From Clostridia bacterium (GTDB taxonomy: Bacteria > Bacillota_A > Clostridia > Christensenellales > Aristaeellaceae), in NCBI GenBank assembly GCA_009783365.1, contig WRHG01000079.1:1-7902 (forward strand): DNA of 7,902 nucleotides, written 5' to 3'. Below are positions 1 to 6,514 of the stretch, piece after piece. The number at the start of each line of letters is the position of its first letter. Position 1 is the first letter of the stretch. The notes under the pieces were generated by a model, which saw only the letters and a program-made list of their open reading frames with translations, was not told the DNA's origin and searched no databases. Made by a program: the position numbers and the translations under genes.

Positions 1-11
1 AAAAAACCATA

Positions 12-40
12 TTGACAGTCCTGACCTTCCGCTGTACAAT
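12..40 (+). promoter_or_regulatory. Sigma-A-type promoter of the arsR-pot operon
   Basis: A perfect -35 hexamer TTGACA (12-17) and a -10 hexamer TACAAT (35-40, 5 of 6 consensus bases) are separated by 17 bp, the optimal spacing. Transcription would start near 46-48, giving a leader of about 60 nt before the ATG at 106. The inferred start lies just upstream of the palindrome at 53-72, so a protein bound there should block initiation or early elongation. The hexamers and spacing are seen directly; promoter activity is inferred. Confidence 0.85.
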
Positions 41-52
41 AGAGACAGTTCT

Positions 53-72
53 ATATAGAATATTTTCTATAT
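53..72. promoter_or_regulatory. Candidate ArsR operator (8+4+8 palindrome)
   Basis: ATATAGAA (53-60), a TATT centre (61-64) and TTCTATAT (65-72) form a perfect inverted repeat in AT-rich DNA, unlike the GC-rich surroundings. It lies 13-32 bp downstream of the -10 box, between the promoter and the gene for an ArsR-type regulator. ArsR/SmtB dimers typically bind such AT-rich palindromes of about 20 bp. A shorter palindrome, TCTATATAGA (50-59), overlaps the left arm. The symmetry is seen; autoregulation by the adjacent gene product is inferred from position and family habit. Confidence 0.75.
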
Positions 73-105
73 GGTGCGAAGCAACTCCCGGAGGGAGGGT
101 GGCCC

Positions 106-423
106 ATGGACTGCTTCAAAGCATCCATCCCAATTTTGAAAGCGCTTTGTGATGAAACGAGGCTGCACATTCTCTCCATGCTTTCCATGGGAGACCGCAA
201 CGCCTGCGAGATCAACAAAGCCTTTTGCTGTACCCAGCCCACCATCAGCTATCACATGCGCCTTTTGGTGGAAACGGAACTGGTGTGCGCCCGCCGGGAG
301 GGATGCCAGGTTTTCTATTCCATCAATCCATCCATCTGGCCCAGCGTCCAAACCCTGCTAGCCACCCTCTGCGAGGCCCGAAGGGATCGCGCCGTCAGTG
401 TCTCGGAAGGAGAGGAAGTATGA
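106..423 (+). CDS. ArsR-family winged-helix transcriptional repressor
   Basis: A 105-residue protein with the ArsR/SmtB winged-helix layout. The N-terminal helix carries the family signature LKALCDETRLHIL (11-23). The recognition helix-turn-helix region covers about 33-52 (PTISYHM at 45-51), and the beta-wing covers about 58-73 (REGCQVFYSI). The length is normal for the family. The ATG at 106 is preceded by GGAGGGAGG (90-98) at good spacing. The stop overlaps the potA start as ATGA (420-423), so it is cotranscribed and probably translationally coupled with the transporter. There are eight cysteines (3, 15, 34, 41, 42, 61, 67, 89). C34 falls about where the second cysteine of the E. coli ArsR ELCVCDL site lies, but the first is not conserved, so the ligand cannot be assigned. 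It probably represses its own operon through the palindrome at 53-72. The family is confident; the signal sensed is unknown. Confidence 0.9.
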   Translation: MDCFKASIPILKALCDETRLHILSMLSMGDRNACEINKAFCCTQPTISYHMRLLVETELVCARREGCQVFYSINPSIWPSVQTLLATLCEARRDRAVSVSEGEEV

Positions 424-1532
424 GCGATAGAGAGCCTCCCATCCTCCATCTGTCCGGCCTCGCCAAGGATTACGGGCAGGGAGAGGTACTGCACGGCATT
501 GATCTAACGGTAGCATCCGGAGAATTTTTAACCCTTCTGGGCCCCAGCGGCTGCGGGAAAACCACCACCCTGCGCATTATCGCGGGGCTGGAACGGCCCA
601 GCCGGGGCAGCGTTTTCCTGGGGGGACGGGACGTTACCGCCCTGCCGCCTGAGCAGCGGGACGTGAATACCGTGTTTCAAAACTATGCCCTATTCCCCCA
701 TATGAATGTGTTTCAAAACATCGCCTATGGCCTTAGGCTCAAACGTGTGCCCAAGGCGGAACAGCGGAAGCGCGTCCGGGAAGCTCTGGCGCTGGTACGG
801 CTGCCCGGGTATGAGCGCCGTATGCCGCCCCAGCTCTCCGGCGGCCAGCGCCAGCGGGTGGCCATTGCCCGAGCGATTGTACTAAAGCCCAAAATTCTGC
901 TGCTGGACGAACCCTTGGGCGCGCTGGACCTGAAACTCCGCCAGCAGATGCAGTACGAGTTGAAAAAACTGCAGCATCAGCTTGGCCTTACCTTCATATA
1001 CATTACCCACGACCAGGAAGAGGCCCTCAACATGTCCTCCCGCATTGCGGTAATGCGGGACGGACGCATCGAGCAGACCGGAACCCCGGAGGATGTGTAC
1101 GAGCGCCCTCAGACCCTGTTCACCGCGGGGTTTGTAGGGCAGAGCAATCTGCTGCAGGGCCGGGCGGAGGCCCTGGAAGAAGGCGGCAAGCTGTCTCTCC
1201 GGGTGGAGGACGTAGCCCTGCCGGCCATGACCAATGCCTTTCCCGTCCGCCAGGGAGACCGGCTGGCCCTATGCCTGCGTCCCCAGCGGGTACACTACGG
1301 CGGCGTCAGCCAGTGCGGTATGAATCTGCCGGGGGTCATTCTCTCCAAGGAATACGCGGGGGGTATGCAGCATACCCGCATTGCCCTGTCGGACCGGCTG
1401 GCCGTATCCGCGGTTTCACAAGCGGCGGAGCTGGATGCCTACCCCGTCGGGGAAACAGTTTACGTGGGATGGGATGTGCGCCATGCGCCGCTGGTGAAGG
1501 ACGATTCGCTCATCCGGGAAGAGGGCTCATGA
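420..1532 (+). CDS. potA: Polyamine-type ABC transporter ATP-binding subunit
   Basis: A 370-residue cytoplasmic ATPase that powers import through the PotBC membrane pair; E. coli PotA is 378 residues. Visible motifs are Walker A GPSGCGKTT (41-49), Q-loop Q87, signature LSGGQ (139-143), Walker B ILLLDEP (159-165), D-loop ALD (168-170) and switch H197. The C-terminal third (about 240-370, including LRPQRVHYG) matches the TOBE regulatory domain of PotA/FbpC/UgpC-type importers. The frame stays open upstream to 225, but the ATG at 420 gives the normal family N-terminus and the ATGA overlap with arsR. The end overlaps the potB start by 4 nt (1529-1532). Sequence alone could also fit other members of this importer class. 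The PotB/PotC/PotD-like partners downstream make a polyamine or related cation the best call. Confidence 0.92.
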   Translation: MSDREPPILHLSGLAKDYGQGEVLHGIDLTVASGEFLTLLGPSGCGKTTTLRIIAGLERPSRGSVFLGGRDVTALPPEQRDVNTVFQNYALFPHMNVFQNIAYGLRLKRVPKAEQRKRVREALALVRLPGYERRMPPQLSGGQRQRVAIARAIVLKPKILLLDEPLGALDLKLRQQMQYELKKLQHQLGLTFIYITHDQEEALNMSSRIAVMRDGRIEQTGTPEDVYERPQTLFTAGFVGQSNLLQGRAEALEEGGKLSLRVEDVALPAMTNAFPVRQGDRLALCLRPQRVHYGGVSQCGMNLPGVILSKEYAGGMQHTRIALSDRLAVSAVSQAAELDAYPVGETVYVGWDVRHAPLVKDDSLIREEGS

Positions 1533-2383
1533 TGGAAAAACAGGACGCCGCCTTTTTCAGGCTGCTGAAGCTGCCCATGTACCTGTGGATGATCGCCTTG
1601 GTGTTTGTATCCCTGCTATACATCCTCTGCCTCAGTTTCCTCACCCGGGGCGAAACCCTTGGGGTCACCGGCCGGTTTACATTTGAGAATTACGCGCGCC
1701 TCTTTGACCCTCAGTATGTGCGCGTGCTGACGGGCAGCCTGGAATTGGCCCTGCTCACCACCGGCATTTGTATACTGGTAGGCTACCCCTTCGGTTACTT
1801 TATGGCCCGGCTGAAAAGCAAAGCCAGGAACCTGGTGATGGTGCTGGTTATCGTGCCTTTTTGGACCAACGCCCTCATACGCATCTACGGCTGGCGCATC
1901 CTGCTTTTCGCCAACGGACCCATCAACAGCGCATTGCTCAGCTTGGGCCTGATTAAGGAGCCCCTCAAGCTGCTCTTCTCCGACGGCGCGGTGCTGCTGG
2001 GTATGGTATACGCCCTGATCCCCTTTATGATCCTGCCTGCCTTCGCCGCCGTGGAAAAGCTGGACTTTTCCGTGGTGGAAGCGGCGCGGGACCTGGGCGC
2101 CGGGCCTTTTGCCGCTTTCCTGACCATCACGGTCCCCCTGACGCTGCCCGGCTTGCTGGCCGGCTGCGTGCTGGTATTCATCCCCTCCATGGGACTGTTC
2201 TTTCTCAGCGACTTGCTGGGCGGAAGCAAAAACGTCCTGGCGGGCGGGCTGATACAGAAGCTCATCGGCAGCCGCAACATCCCGCTGGCCGCCGCCCTCA
2301 GCGTGGTGCTGCTGGCCGTCACCGCAGCGGTGATCGCCGTGTACCGAAAGTTGGGCGGTTCCAATGACATGGGCCTGTATTAA
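1529..2383 (+). CDS. potB: Polyamine-type ABC transporter permease, PotB-like
   Basis: A 284-residue integral membrane protein, close to the usual PotB length. Hydrophobic segments lie near 17-38, 71-93, 101-123, 152-174, 205-226 and 251-272, consistent with six membrane spans. The cytoplasmic coupling (EAA) loop that docks on the ATPase is visible at 184-207 (EAARDLGAGPFAAFLTITVP and following LPG). Two adjacent ATGs (1529, 1532) are possible starts. The first overlaps the potA stop as ATGA and suggests translational coupling; GGGAAGAGG just upstream serves as ribosome binding site for either. The frame is open further upstream inside potA, but that stretch is a shadow of potA. It should form a heterodimer with PotC. 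Polyamine specificity rests on gene order and the PotD-like partner rather than on this protein. Confidence 0.9.
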   Translation: MMEKQDAAFFRLLKLPMYLWMIALVFVSLLYILCLSFLTRGETLGVTGRFTFENYARLFDPQYVRVLTGSLELALLTTGICILVGYPFGYFMARLKSKARNLVMVLVIVPFWTNALIRIYGWRILLFANGPINSALLSLGLIKEPLKLLFSDGAVLLGMVYALIPFMILPAFAAVEKLDFSVVEAARDLGAGPFAAFLTITVPLTLPGLLAGCVLVFIPSMGLFFLSDLLGGSKNVLAGGLIQKLIGSRNIPLAAALSVVLLAVTAAVIAVYRKLGGSNDMGLY

Positions 2384-2398
2384 CGAAGGGAGAAACGC

Positions 2399-3235
2399 AT
2401 GAAGCGTCAATCGGTGCTGTCCGTCCTCTTTCTGGCGCTGGTGCTGCTGGTGTTGTACCTGCCCATCGTCACCGTTGTCGCCTATTCCGTTAACGCCAAT
2501 CCCTCCCGCAATCCCGTTGAGTTCACGGGCTTCACCACCCAATGGTACCGGGACCTGTTCTCGGGTACGCGGGGCTATGGGACAGCGCTTTGGGTCAGCA
2601 TCCGGGTGGCGCTGATCTCCACGCTTTTGTCGGTTGCCATCGGCACCCTAGGCGCCGCAGGCATGGCCCAAGGCAAAGCTTCCCGGGCCGGAAGCTTCAT
2701 GGAAACCCTGGTGACCCTGCCCATCATGATCCCGGAAATCATTCTGGCCATGGCTTTCATGGCAATCTTTCACGGGTTGGACCTGCCCTTCGGAGAGGTA
2801 ACGCTGGTGCTGGCCCATACCACCTTTTGCATCCCATACATCTTTTTGACTGTGAAAAGCCGCCTGGCGGGCATGGATCCGGCCCTCTTTGACGCCGCCA
2901 GGGATCTGGGCGCTACGCCGTCCCGCGTGCTTCGGGACATCACCCTGCCCCTGGTGAGACCCGCCATTACCTCCGGCGCGTTTTTAGCCATCGCCATGTC
3001 CCTGGACGATTTTGTCATCAGCTTTTTTATCTACGGTTCCGGCGCGGTGACACTGCCCATCAAGATATACTCCAGCGTGCGGGTGGGCGTATCTCCGCAG
3101 ATCAACGCCTTGTGCAGCGTGATGATCGCCGTCGCGTTCCTGGCAGTGGCGCTGAGCCAATACTTAAACACAGCCCGGGAGATCCGCCTACGCAAGCGCA
3201 GGGGGATTGAAATTCCTATCGCGAAATCCTCCTGA
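2399..3235 (+). CDS. potC: Polyamine-type ABC transporter permease, PotC-like
   Basis: A 278-residue membrane protein, the second half of the translocation channel. The first membrane span is about 7-29, with further hydrophobic segments near 66-90, 104-125, 135-152, 186-211 and 236-254. The EAA loop is at 165-188 (DAARDLGATPSRVLRDITLP and following residues). It is followed by SLDDFVISFF (201-210), a stretch resembling the conserved SLDD motif of PotC proteins. The C-terminus is short and basic (RLRKRRG), as expected for a cytoplasmic tail. The ATG at 2399 lies 15 nt after the potB stop and is preceded by GAAGGGAGAAA (2385-2395). Its place between potB and potD matches the common potABCD order. 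Confidence 0.9.
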   Translation: MKRQSVLSVLFLALVLLVLYLPIVTVVAYSVNANPSRNPVEFTGFTTQWYRDLFSGTRGYGTALWVSIRVALISTLLSVAIGTLGAAGMAQGKASRAGSFMETLVTLPIMIPEIILAMAFMAIFHGLDLPFGEVTLVLAHTTFCIPYIFLTVKSRLAGMDPALFDAARDLGATPSRVLRDITLPLVRPAITSGAFLAIAMSLDDFVISFFIYGSGAVTLPIKIYSSVRVGVSPQINALCSVMIAVAFLAVALSQYLNTAREIRLRKRRGIEIPIAKSS

Positions 3236-3245
3236 ACCGATACTA

Positions 3246-3260
3246 CAAATTTCCAATTTG
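3246..3260. repeat. Short inverted repeat before the potD ribosome binding site
   Basis: CAAATT (3246-3251) and AATTTG (3255-3260) can pair around a 3-nt loop, directly before the strong AAAGGAG site (3261-3267) of potD. It is AT-rich and weak, has no T-run, and so is not an intrinsic terminator. It might protect or pace the downstream mRNA, because binding proteins are often needed in excess over permeases. The pairing is seen; a function is speculative. Confidence 0.35.
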
Positions 3261-3274
3261 AAAGGAGCTTCCCC

Positions 3275-4306
3275 ATGAAAAAAACCGCCGCCCTGATACT
3301 GTGCCTCCTGATGGCGCTACCCGCCCTGTCCCTGGCGGAGGAGACACATCTGAACCTGTTCACCTGGGAAACCTACATCGACGACGATATCATCGCCGCC
3401 TTTGAGGAGGAGACCGGCATATCCGTCATCTATTCCCCCGCTCAGACCAATGACGAGATGCTGCTGAAAATGAGCGAAAGCGGCGGCAAAGGTTTCGACT
3501 TGATCCTGGCAAGCGATTATATACTGGATATCATGCGCAAAAGCGACCTGTTACAGAAGCTGGACAAAAGCCGGCTGGCCAATTTCGCCAATCTGGGCGA
3601 ACGCTTTATCGGCCAGTATTACGACCCGGACGATGAATACGCGGTTCCCTATCTGGCGGGTACGCCCCTGATCGTATACGATCCTGCCAAGGTGGAAATT
3701 GATATCACAGGCTATGGGGATCTTTGGGACCCCTCCCTTGAGGACAGCGTGGTGGTCTTTGACGACGCCCGCCTCGTGGTGGGCTTCACCCTGAAGACTC
3801 TTGGCAGAAGCCTCAATGAAGACGACCCGGCTATTTTGGAACAGGCCAGGGAAAAACTGATGCCCCTGCTGCCCAACATCCGCGCCTTTGATTACGATAC
3901 CCCTTACCTGCTGATGATTAACGGCGAAACCACCGTGGGCTTCATGTTTACCCCCCAGGTATACATCGCCGTGACGGACCGTCCCGACCTGAAGGTGGTA
4001 TACCCCAAAGAAGGGCTTGGCTTTGGCATCGACGGCCTGGTGCTGTCCGCCCAGGCGGAGAATGTGAATAACGCCCACCTGTTCCTGGATTACCTGATGC
4101 GCCCGGATGTGGCCGCCCACAACGCCATGGAACAGTTTTCGCTGAACGTTAACGAAGCCGCCGAAGCGATGCTGGACGAGGATTTCCGCAACAGCCCGGT
4201 GATTTACATCCCTTCGGATCTGCTTGCGGACGCCGAATTCATCAAGGACATCGGCGATACGGAAACCATCATGCAGGAGATCTATACCGCGTTTAAGCTG
4301 CAGTAA
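3275..4306 (+). CDS. potD: Secreted polyamine-type substrate-binding protein, PotD-like
   Basis: A 343-residue extracytoplasmic binding protein that captures the ligand for PotABC. Residues 1-21 form a signal peptide (KK, hydrophobic core, LSLA cleavage motif) of the signal peptidase I type. There is no lipobox cysteine at the cleavage site. The mature part follows E. coli PotD throughout: FTWETYID (29-36), IYSPAQTNDEM (52-62), RKSDLLQKLDKSRLANF (88-104), VPYLAGT (124-130), FDDAR (162-166), PKEG (244-247) and LRPDVA-like LMRPDVA near the C-terminus. W31, Y34, Y82, D164 and D253 match pocket residues of E. coli PotD (W34, Y37, Y85, D168, D257). L167, F225 and G251 replace E171, W229 and W255, by my manual alignment. 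Ligand identity is therefore uncertain. The start follows AAAGGAG at ideal spacing. It is the last gene of the operon. Confidence 0.9.
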   Translation: MKKTAALILCLLMALPALSLAEETHLNLFTWETYIDDDIIAAFEEETGISVIYSPAQTNDEMLLKMSESGGKGFDLILASDYILDIMRKSDLLQKLDKSRLANFANLGERFIGQYYDPDDEYAVPYLAGTPLIVYDPAKVEIDITGYGDLWDPSLEDSVVVFDDARLVVGFTLKTLGRSLNEDDPAILEQAREKLMPLLPNIRAFDYDTPYLLMINGETTVGFMFTPQVYIAVTDRPDLKVVYPKEGLGFGIDGLVLSAQAENVNNAHLFLDYLMRPDVAAHNAMEQFSLNVNEAAEAMLDEDFRNSPVIYIPSDLLADAEFIKDIGDTETIMQEIYTAFKLQ

Positions 4307-4335
4307 CCGCTATTACCTTCACGACATACCAATCC

Positions 4336-5460
4336 CTACCGTTCCGGGTTCACGGCCCCCGCGTTTTTACTGTACGCTCTCATACCCTCGGTCATGCGCG
4401 CCTCCCCCTCCGCCTCGCCGGCCCGCACCCATAAGGCTTCCACCCCATCCAGGCTATCCACCAGGGCGCGGCCCCGCTCGTAGGGCAGGATAAACACCGC
4501 TGTGGAAAGGATGTCCGCCAGGCCGCCGTCCTCGCAAAGAATGGTTACGGAATGGTTCTGCCATGCGGGCAGCAGGGTGGCCGGGTCGATGATATGATGA
4601 TAACGGACGCCGCCCTCCACGAAAAAGCGATGGTAATCGCCGCTGGTGACCACGGACAAGCCCTCCACGTACAGAACGTCCATGGATTGATCGGCGCCGG
4701 CCGAAAGGGCCGCTTCCGGGTCCTGCAGGCCCACGCCCCAAAGACTGCGCCCGGCCGCGGGCCCATGGCCCGCACGTACGTTTCCGCCCGCGTTGATCAT
4801 GAAACTCGGCATATCCGAAGCCAACATTTGCCGGCACACTAGCTCCGTGGCAAAACCCTTTGCCACCGCCCCCACGTCCAGTTTCAGCGAAGGATCCCTG
4901 AAAAACACGGTCCGGCGCTCTTCATCCAGCACCACATCATTCACGTGAGTATGCGCGGCGGCCTCCCGAAGAGCATCCGTGTCCGGCAGCAGGCTGGCCG
5001 GTTCACCCGCATCGGCGGCTTTTCGCGACGCCTGCCACAAACCTGTCACCGAGCCTAAAGCGATGTTCACCGTCCCCTCCAGCCGGGGCTGCCATTCCAT
5101 GGCGAAGACCAGCAAATCCCACAGTTCCTCGTCCACGGGCACGGGGGTTTGGGCCGCGTCCCGGTTCAGGGTGCAGATATTCTGGATGCCTTCATAAACG
5201 TGATACGCATCGTACAACTGATGATATCGTTCAAAGGCAGCCCGCGCCTCCCCGGCCACCCTGTCGAAGGTGGCCTTGTCCTCCGCGTACCCGATGATGG
5301 TAACCACGGTATCAAAGGTGTCGAAAAAAACCAGGCTGTGCCGCGCCATCTCAGCCCGGGCCCGGGGCGCGGGCCCGGCGATCCCGCCGCCTACCTGCCC
5401 TGTCGCCGTTAACACACTAACCGCAAAAAGGAGCGCGAGCATCCGCTTTTTCAAAAACAT
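4336..5460 (-). CDS. apbE: FAD:protein FMN transferase (ApbE family)
   Basis: A 374-residue exported flavin transferase that moves FMN from FAD onto a Thr/Ser of target proteins such as Rnf/Nqr subunits or extracellular flavoproteins, using Mg2+. A signal-peptide-like N-terminus (MFLKKRM plus hydrophobic core, then an Ala/Pro/Arg-rich linker to about 37) implies action outside the membrane; no lipobox is seen. Family motifs in order are FFDTFDTVVTI (45-55), NIALGSVTGLW (132-142), LDVGAVAKGFATE (194-206), NAGGN (223-227), VTSGDYHR (271-278), HHIIDP (288-293) and DILST (316-320), the last near the metal site. In-frame ATGs at 5472 and 5481 lie at or before the expected transcription start. ATG 5460, preceded by GGAAGGGGG, is therefore preferred. 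No flavinylation target gene is visible in the window. It is monocistronic here and converges on potD. Confidence 0.9.
   Translation of the reverse strand: MFLKKRMLALLFAVSVLTATGQVGGGIAGPAPRARAEMARHSLVFFDTFDTVVTIIGYAEDKATFDRVAGEARAAFERYHQLYDAYHVYEGIQNICTLNRDAAQTPVPVDEELWDLLVFAMEWQPRLEGTVNIALGSVTGLWQASRKAADAGEPASLLPDTDALREAAAHTHVNDVVLDEERRTVFFRDPSLKLDVGAVAKGFATELVCRQMLASDMPSFMINAGGNVRAGHGPAAGRSLWGVGLQDPEAALSAGADQSMDVLYVEGLSVVTSGDYHRFFVEGGVRYHHIIDPATLLPAWQNHSVTILCEDGGLADILSTAVFILPYERGRALVDSLDGVEALWVRAGEAEGEARMTEGMRAYSKNAGAVNPER
5356..5378. repeat. All-GC 9-bp perfect inverted repeat inside apbE
   Basis: CCGGGCCCG (5356-5364) and CGGGCCCGG (5370-5378) flank the 5-nt centre GGGCG, forming a very stable potential hairpin. 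It falls in the codons for the Gly/Ala/Pro/Arg linker between the signal peptide and the catalytic domain of ApbE. Fourteen bases of it (5357-5370) recur exactly in inverted orientation at 7162-7175. It may only reflect GC-rich codons for Ala, Pro, Gly and Arg, or it could slow translation at the domain boundary. Confidence 0.5.
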
Positions 5461-5479
5461 ACCCCCTTCCATGAAAATC

Positions 5480-5508
5480 ATTATACCGAAAAAGCCCGGC
5501 GCGCTCAA
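5480..5508 (-). promoter_or_regulatory. Promoter of apbE
   Basis: Read on the minus strand, TTGAGC (5508-5503; 4 of 6 consensus bases) and a perfect TATAAT (5485-5480) are separated by 17 bp. Transcription would begin near 5473, leaving a very short leader with GGAAGGGGG before ATG 5460. This argues against the two upstream in-frame ATGs. It is back to back with the plus-strand promoter at 5522-5551, the two -35 boxes lying only 13 bp apart. Confidence 0.7.
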
Positions 5509-5521
5509 ATGCCGAAAAAAA

Positions 5522-5551
5522 TTGACAGGGGCATAGCGGCGACGATATAAT
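5522..5551 (+). promoter_or_regulatory. Consensus promoter of the SAM hydrolase-ECF operon
   Basis: TTGACA (5522-5527) and TATAAT (5546-5551) both match the sigma-A consensus perfectly, with an 18-bp spacer. Transcription should start near 5558, giving a leader of about 55 nt before ATG 5614. An AT-rich A-tract precedes the -35 box. ATGCCG (5509-5514) and CGGCAT (5565-5570) form a 6-bp inverted repeat that brackets the promoter. A promoter this strong would be expected to need repression or attenuation, but no regulator gene sits beside it. Confidence 0.85.
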
Positions 5552-5613
5552 AAAAATGTTCTCCCGGCATTGGCGAAAAACCGCACAGCATGATCAAACA
5601 TAAGGAATACGGC

Positions 5614-6468
5614 ATGAAACCGCTGATTTTTCAATCGGACTTCGGGTACGGGGACGGCGCCGTCAGCACCATGTATGGCGTTGCGGAAAATGTTTGCGAC
5701 AAGCTCCGCATGTATGACTTGACCCACGAAATCAAGCAATATGACATTTGGGAAGCCAGTTACCGCCTGATCCAAACAGTCGGCTACTGGCCCAGGGGCA
5801 GCGTATTTGTCAGCGTGGTAGACCCCGGCGTGGGCTCCACACGGCGCAGTATTGCGGCAAGCACGAAAAGCGGGCACTATGTGGTCACGCCGGACAACGG
5901 CACCCTGACCCATGTAAAGCGCATTGTGGGTATTGCGGAGGCCCGGGAGATCAACGAAAAGGAGAACCGGCTGCCCGGCAGCGATGAAAGCAACACCTTC
6001 CACGGGCGGGACATATATGCCTACACCGGCGCGAAGCTGGCGGCGGGTATGATCGATTTTCAAAGCGTCGGCCCTTTGGTGCAGCCGGAAACGGTAACAG
6101 AACTGCCGGTTGTGGAGGCCAGGCGGGAGGGGCATGAGGTCCTGGGTACGATTGACGTGTTGGATGTGCGCTTTGGAAGTCTGTGGACCAATATCCCCAG
6201 GCAAATGTTTACCGGGTTGGGGATTGCCTACGGCGACCGGGTGGAGGTCATTATCTCCAGCGAAACGCGGGTTGTGTACCATAACTTCCTGACCTATCAA
6301 AAAAGCTTTGCCGACGTCTATGTGGGTGAGTCGCTGATTTATGTCAACAGCCTGGACTATATGGCCGTCGCCATTAACCAGGGAAGCTTTGCCAAGGCCT
6401 ATGGCATCGGGACCGGCAACGGCTGGCGGGTATCGCTGCGAAAAGGGCCGAAGCTGGTATATGAGTAA
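5614..6468 (+). CDS. SAM hydrolase (DUF62, SAM hydroxide adenosyltransferase)
   Basis: A 284-residue DUF62 protein predicted to hydrolyse S-adenosylmethionine to adenosine and methionine. The N-terminal domain shows FQSDFGYGDG (6-15), VVDPGVGSTR (68-77), TPDNGTLTHV (92-101) and NTFHGRD (127-133). The catalytic Asp-Arg-His triad of the hydrolase group maps to D70, R77 and H130. The smaller C-terminal domain has FGSLWTNIP (187-195) and YMAVAINQGS (249-258). The insertion found in fluorinases and chlorinases between the DPGVG region and the PDNG motif is absent, and fluorinases lack this Asp and His. Halogenase activity is therefore unlikely. ATG 5614 has AAGGAA (5602-5607) at good spacing; the in-frame ATG at 5590 has no ribosome binding site. 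It is the first gene of an operon with an ECF transporter. No signal peptide is seen, so it should be cytoplasmic. Confidence 0.9.
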   Translation: MKPLIFQSDFGYGDGAVSTMYGVAENVCDKLRMYDLTHEIKQYDIWEASYRLIQTVGYWPRGSVFVSVVDPGVGSTRRSIAASTKSGHYVVTPDNGTLTHVKRIVGIAEAREINEKENRLPGSDESNTFHGRDIYAYTGAKLAAGMIDFQSVGPLVQPETVTELPVVEARREGHEVLGTIDVLDVRFGSLWTNIPRQMFTGLGIAYGDRVEVIISSETRVVYHNFLTYQKSFADVYVGESLIYVNSLDYMAVAINQGSFAKAYGIGTGNGWRVSLRKGPKLVYE

Positions 6469-6514
6469 AGAGGACGGCAGCATGGCCGGATGAAGCGGAC
6501 GCCCCGAAACATAC

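Noticed and set aside
14..49. Direct repeat GACAGT (14-19 and 44-49) as a second operator
   Set aside because: A six-base match, one copy being part of the -35 box, is too short to support a binding site.
225..419. Upstream extension of PotA within arsR
   Set aside because: This out-of-frame stretch lies inside the clear ArsR coding sequence; PotA similarity begins after ATG 420, which has the ATGA overlap.
1616..2542. 308-codon minus-strand open frame opposite potB
   Set aside because: It is rich in Gln, His and Gly with no recognisable domain and no promoter, as expected from the complement of GC-rich membrane-protein codons.
3275..3304. Lipoprotein signal at C10 of PotD
   Set aside because: The residues before C10 do not fit a lipobox (leucine at -1), and the cysteine is too close to the N-terminus.
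5614..6468. Fluorinase or chlorinase (SAM-dependent halogenase)
   Set aside because: The halogenase insertion before the PDNG motif is missing, and the Asp-Arg-His triad of the hydrolase group (D70, R77, H130) is present.
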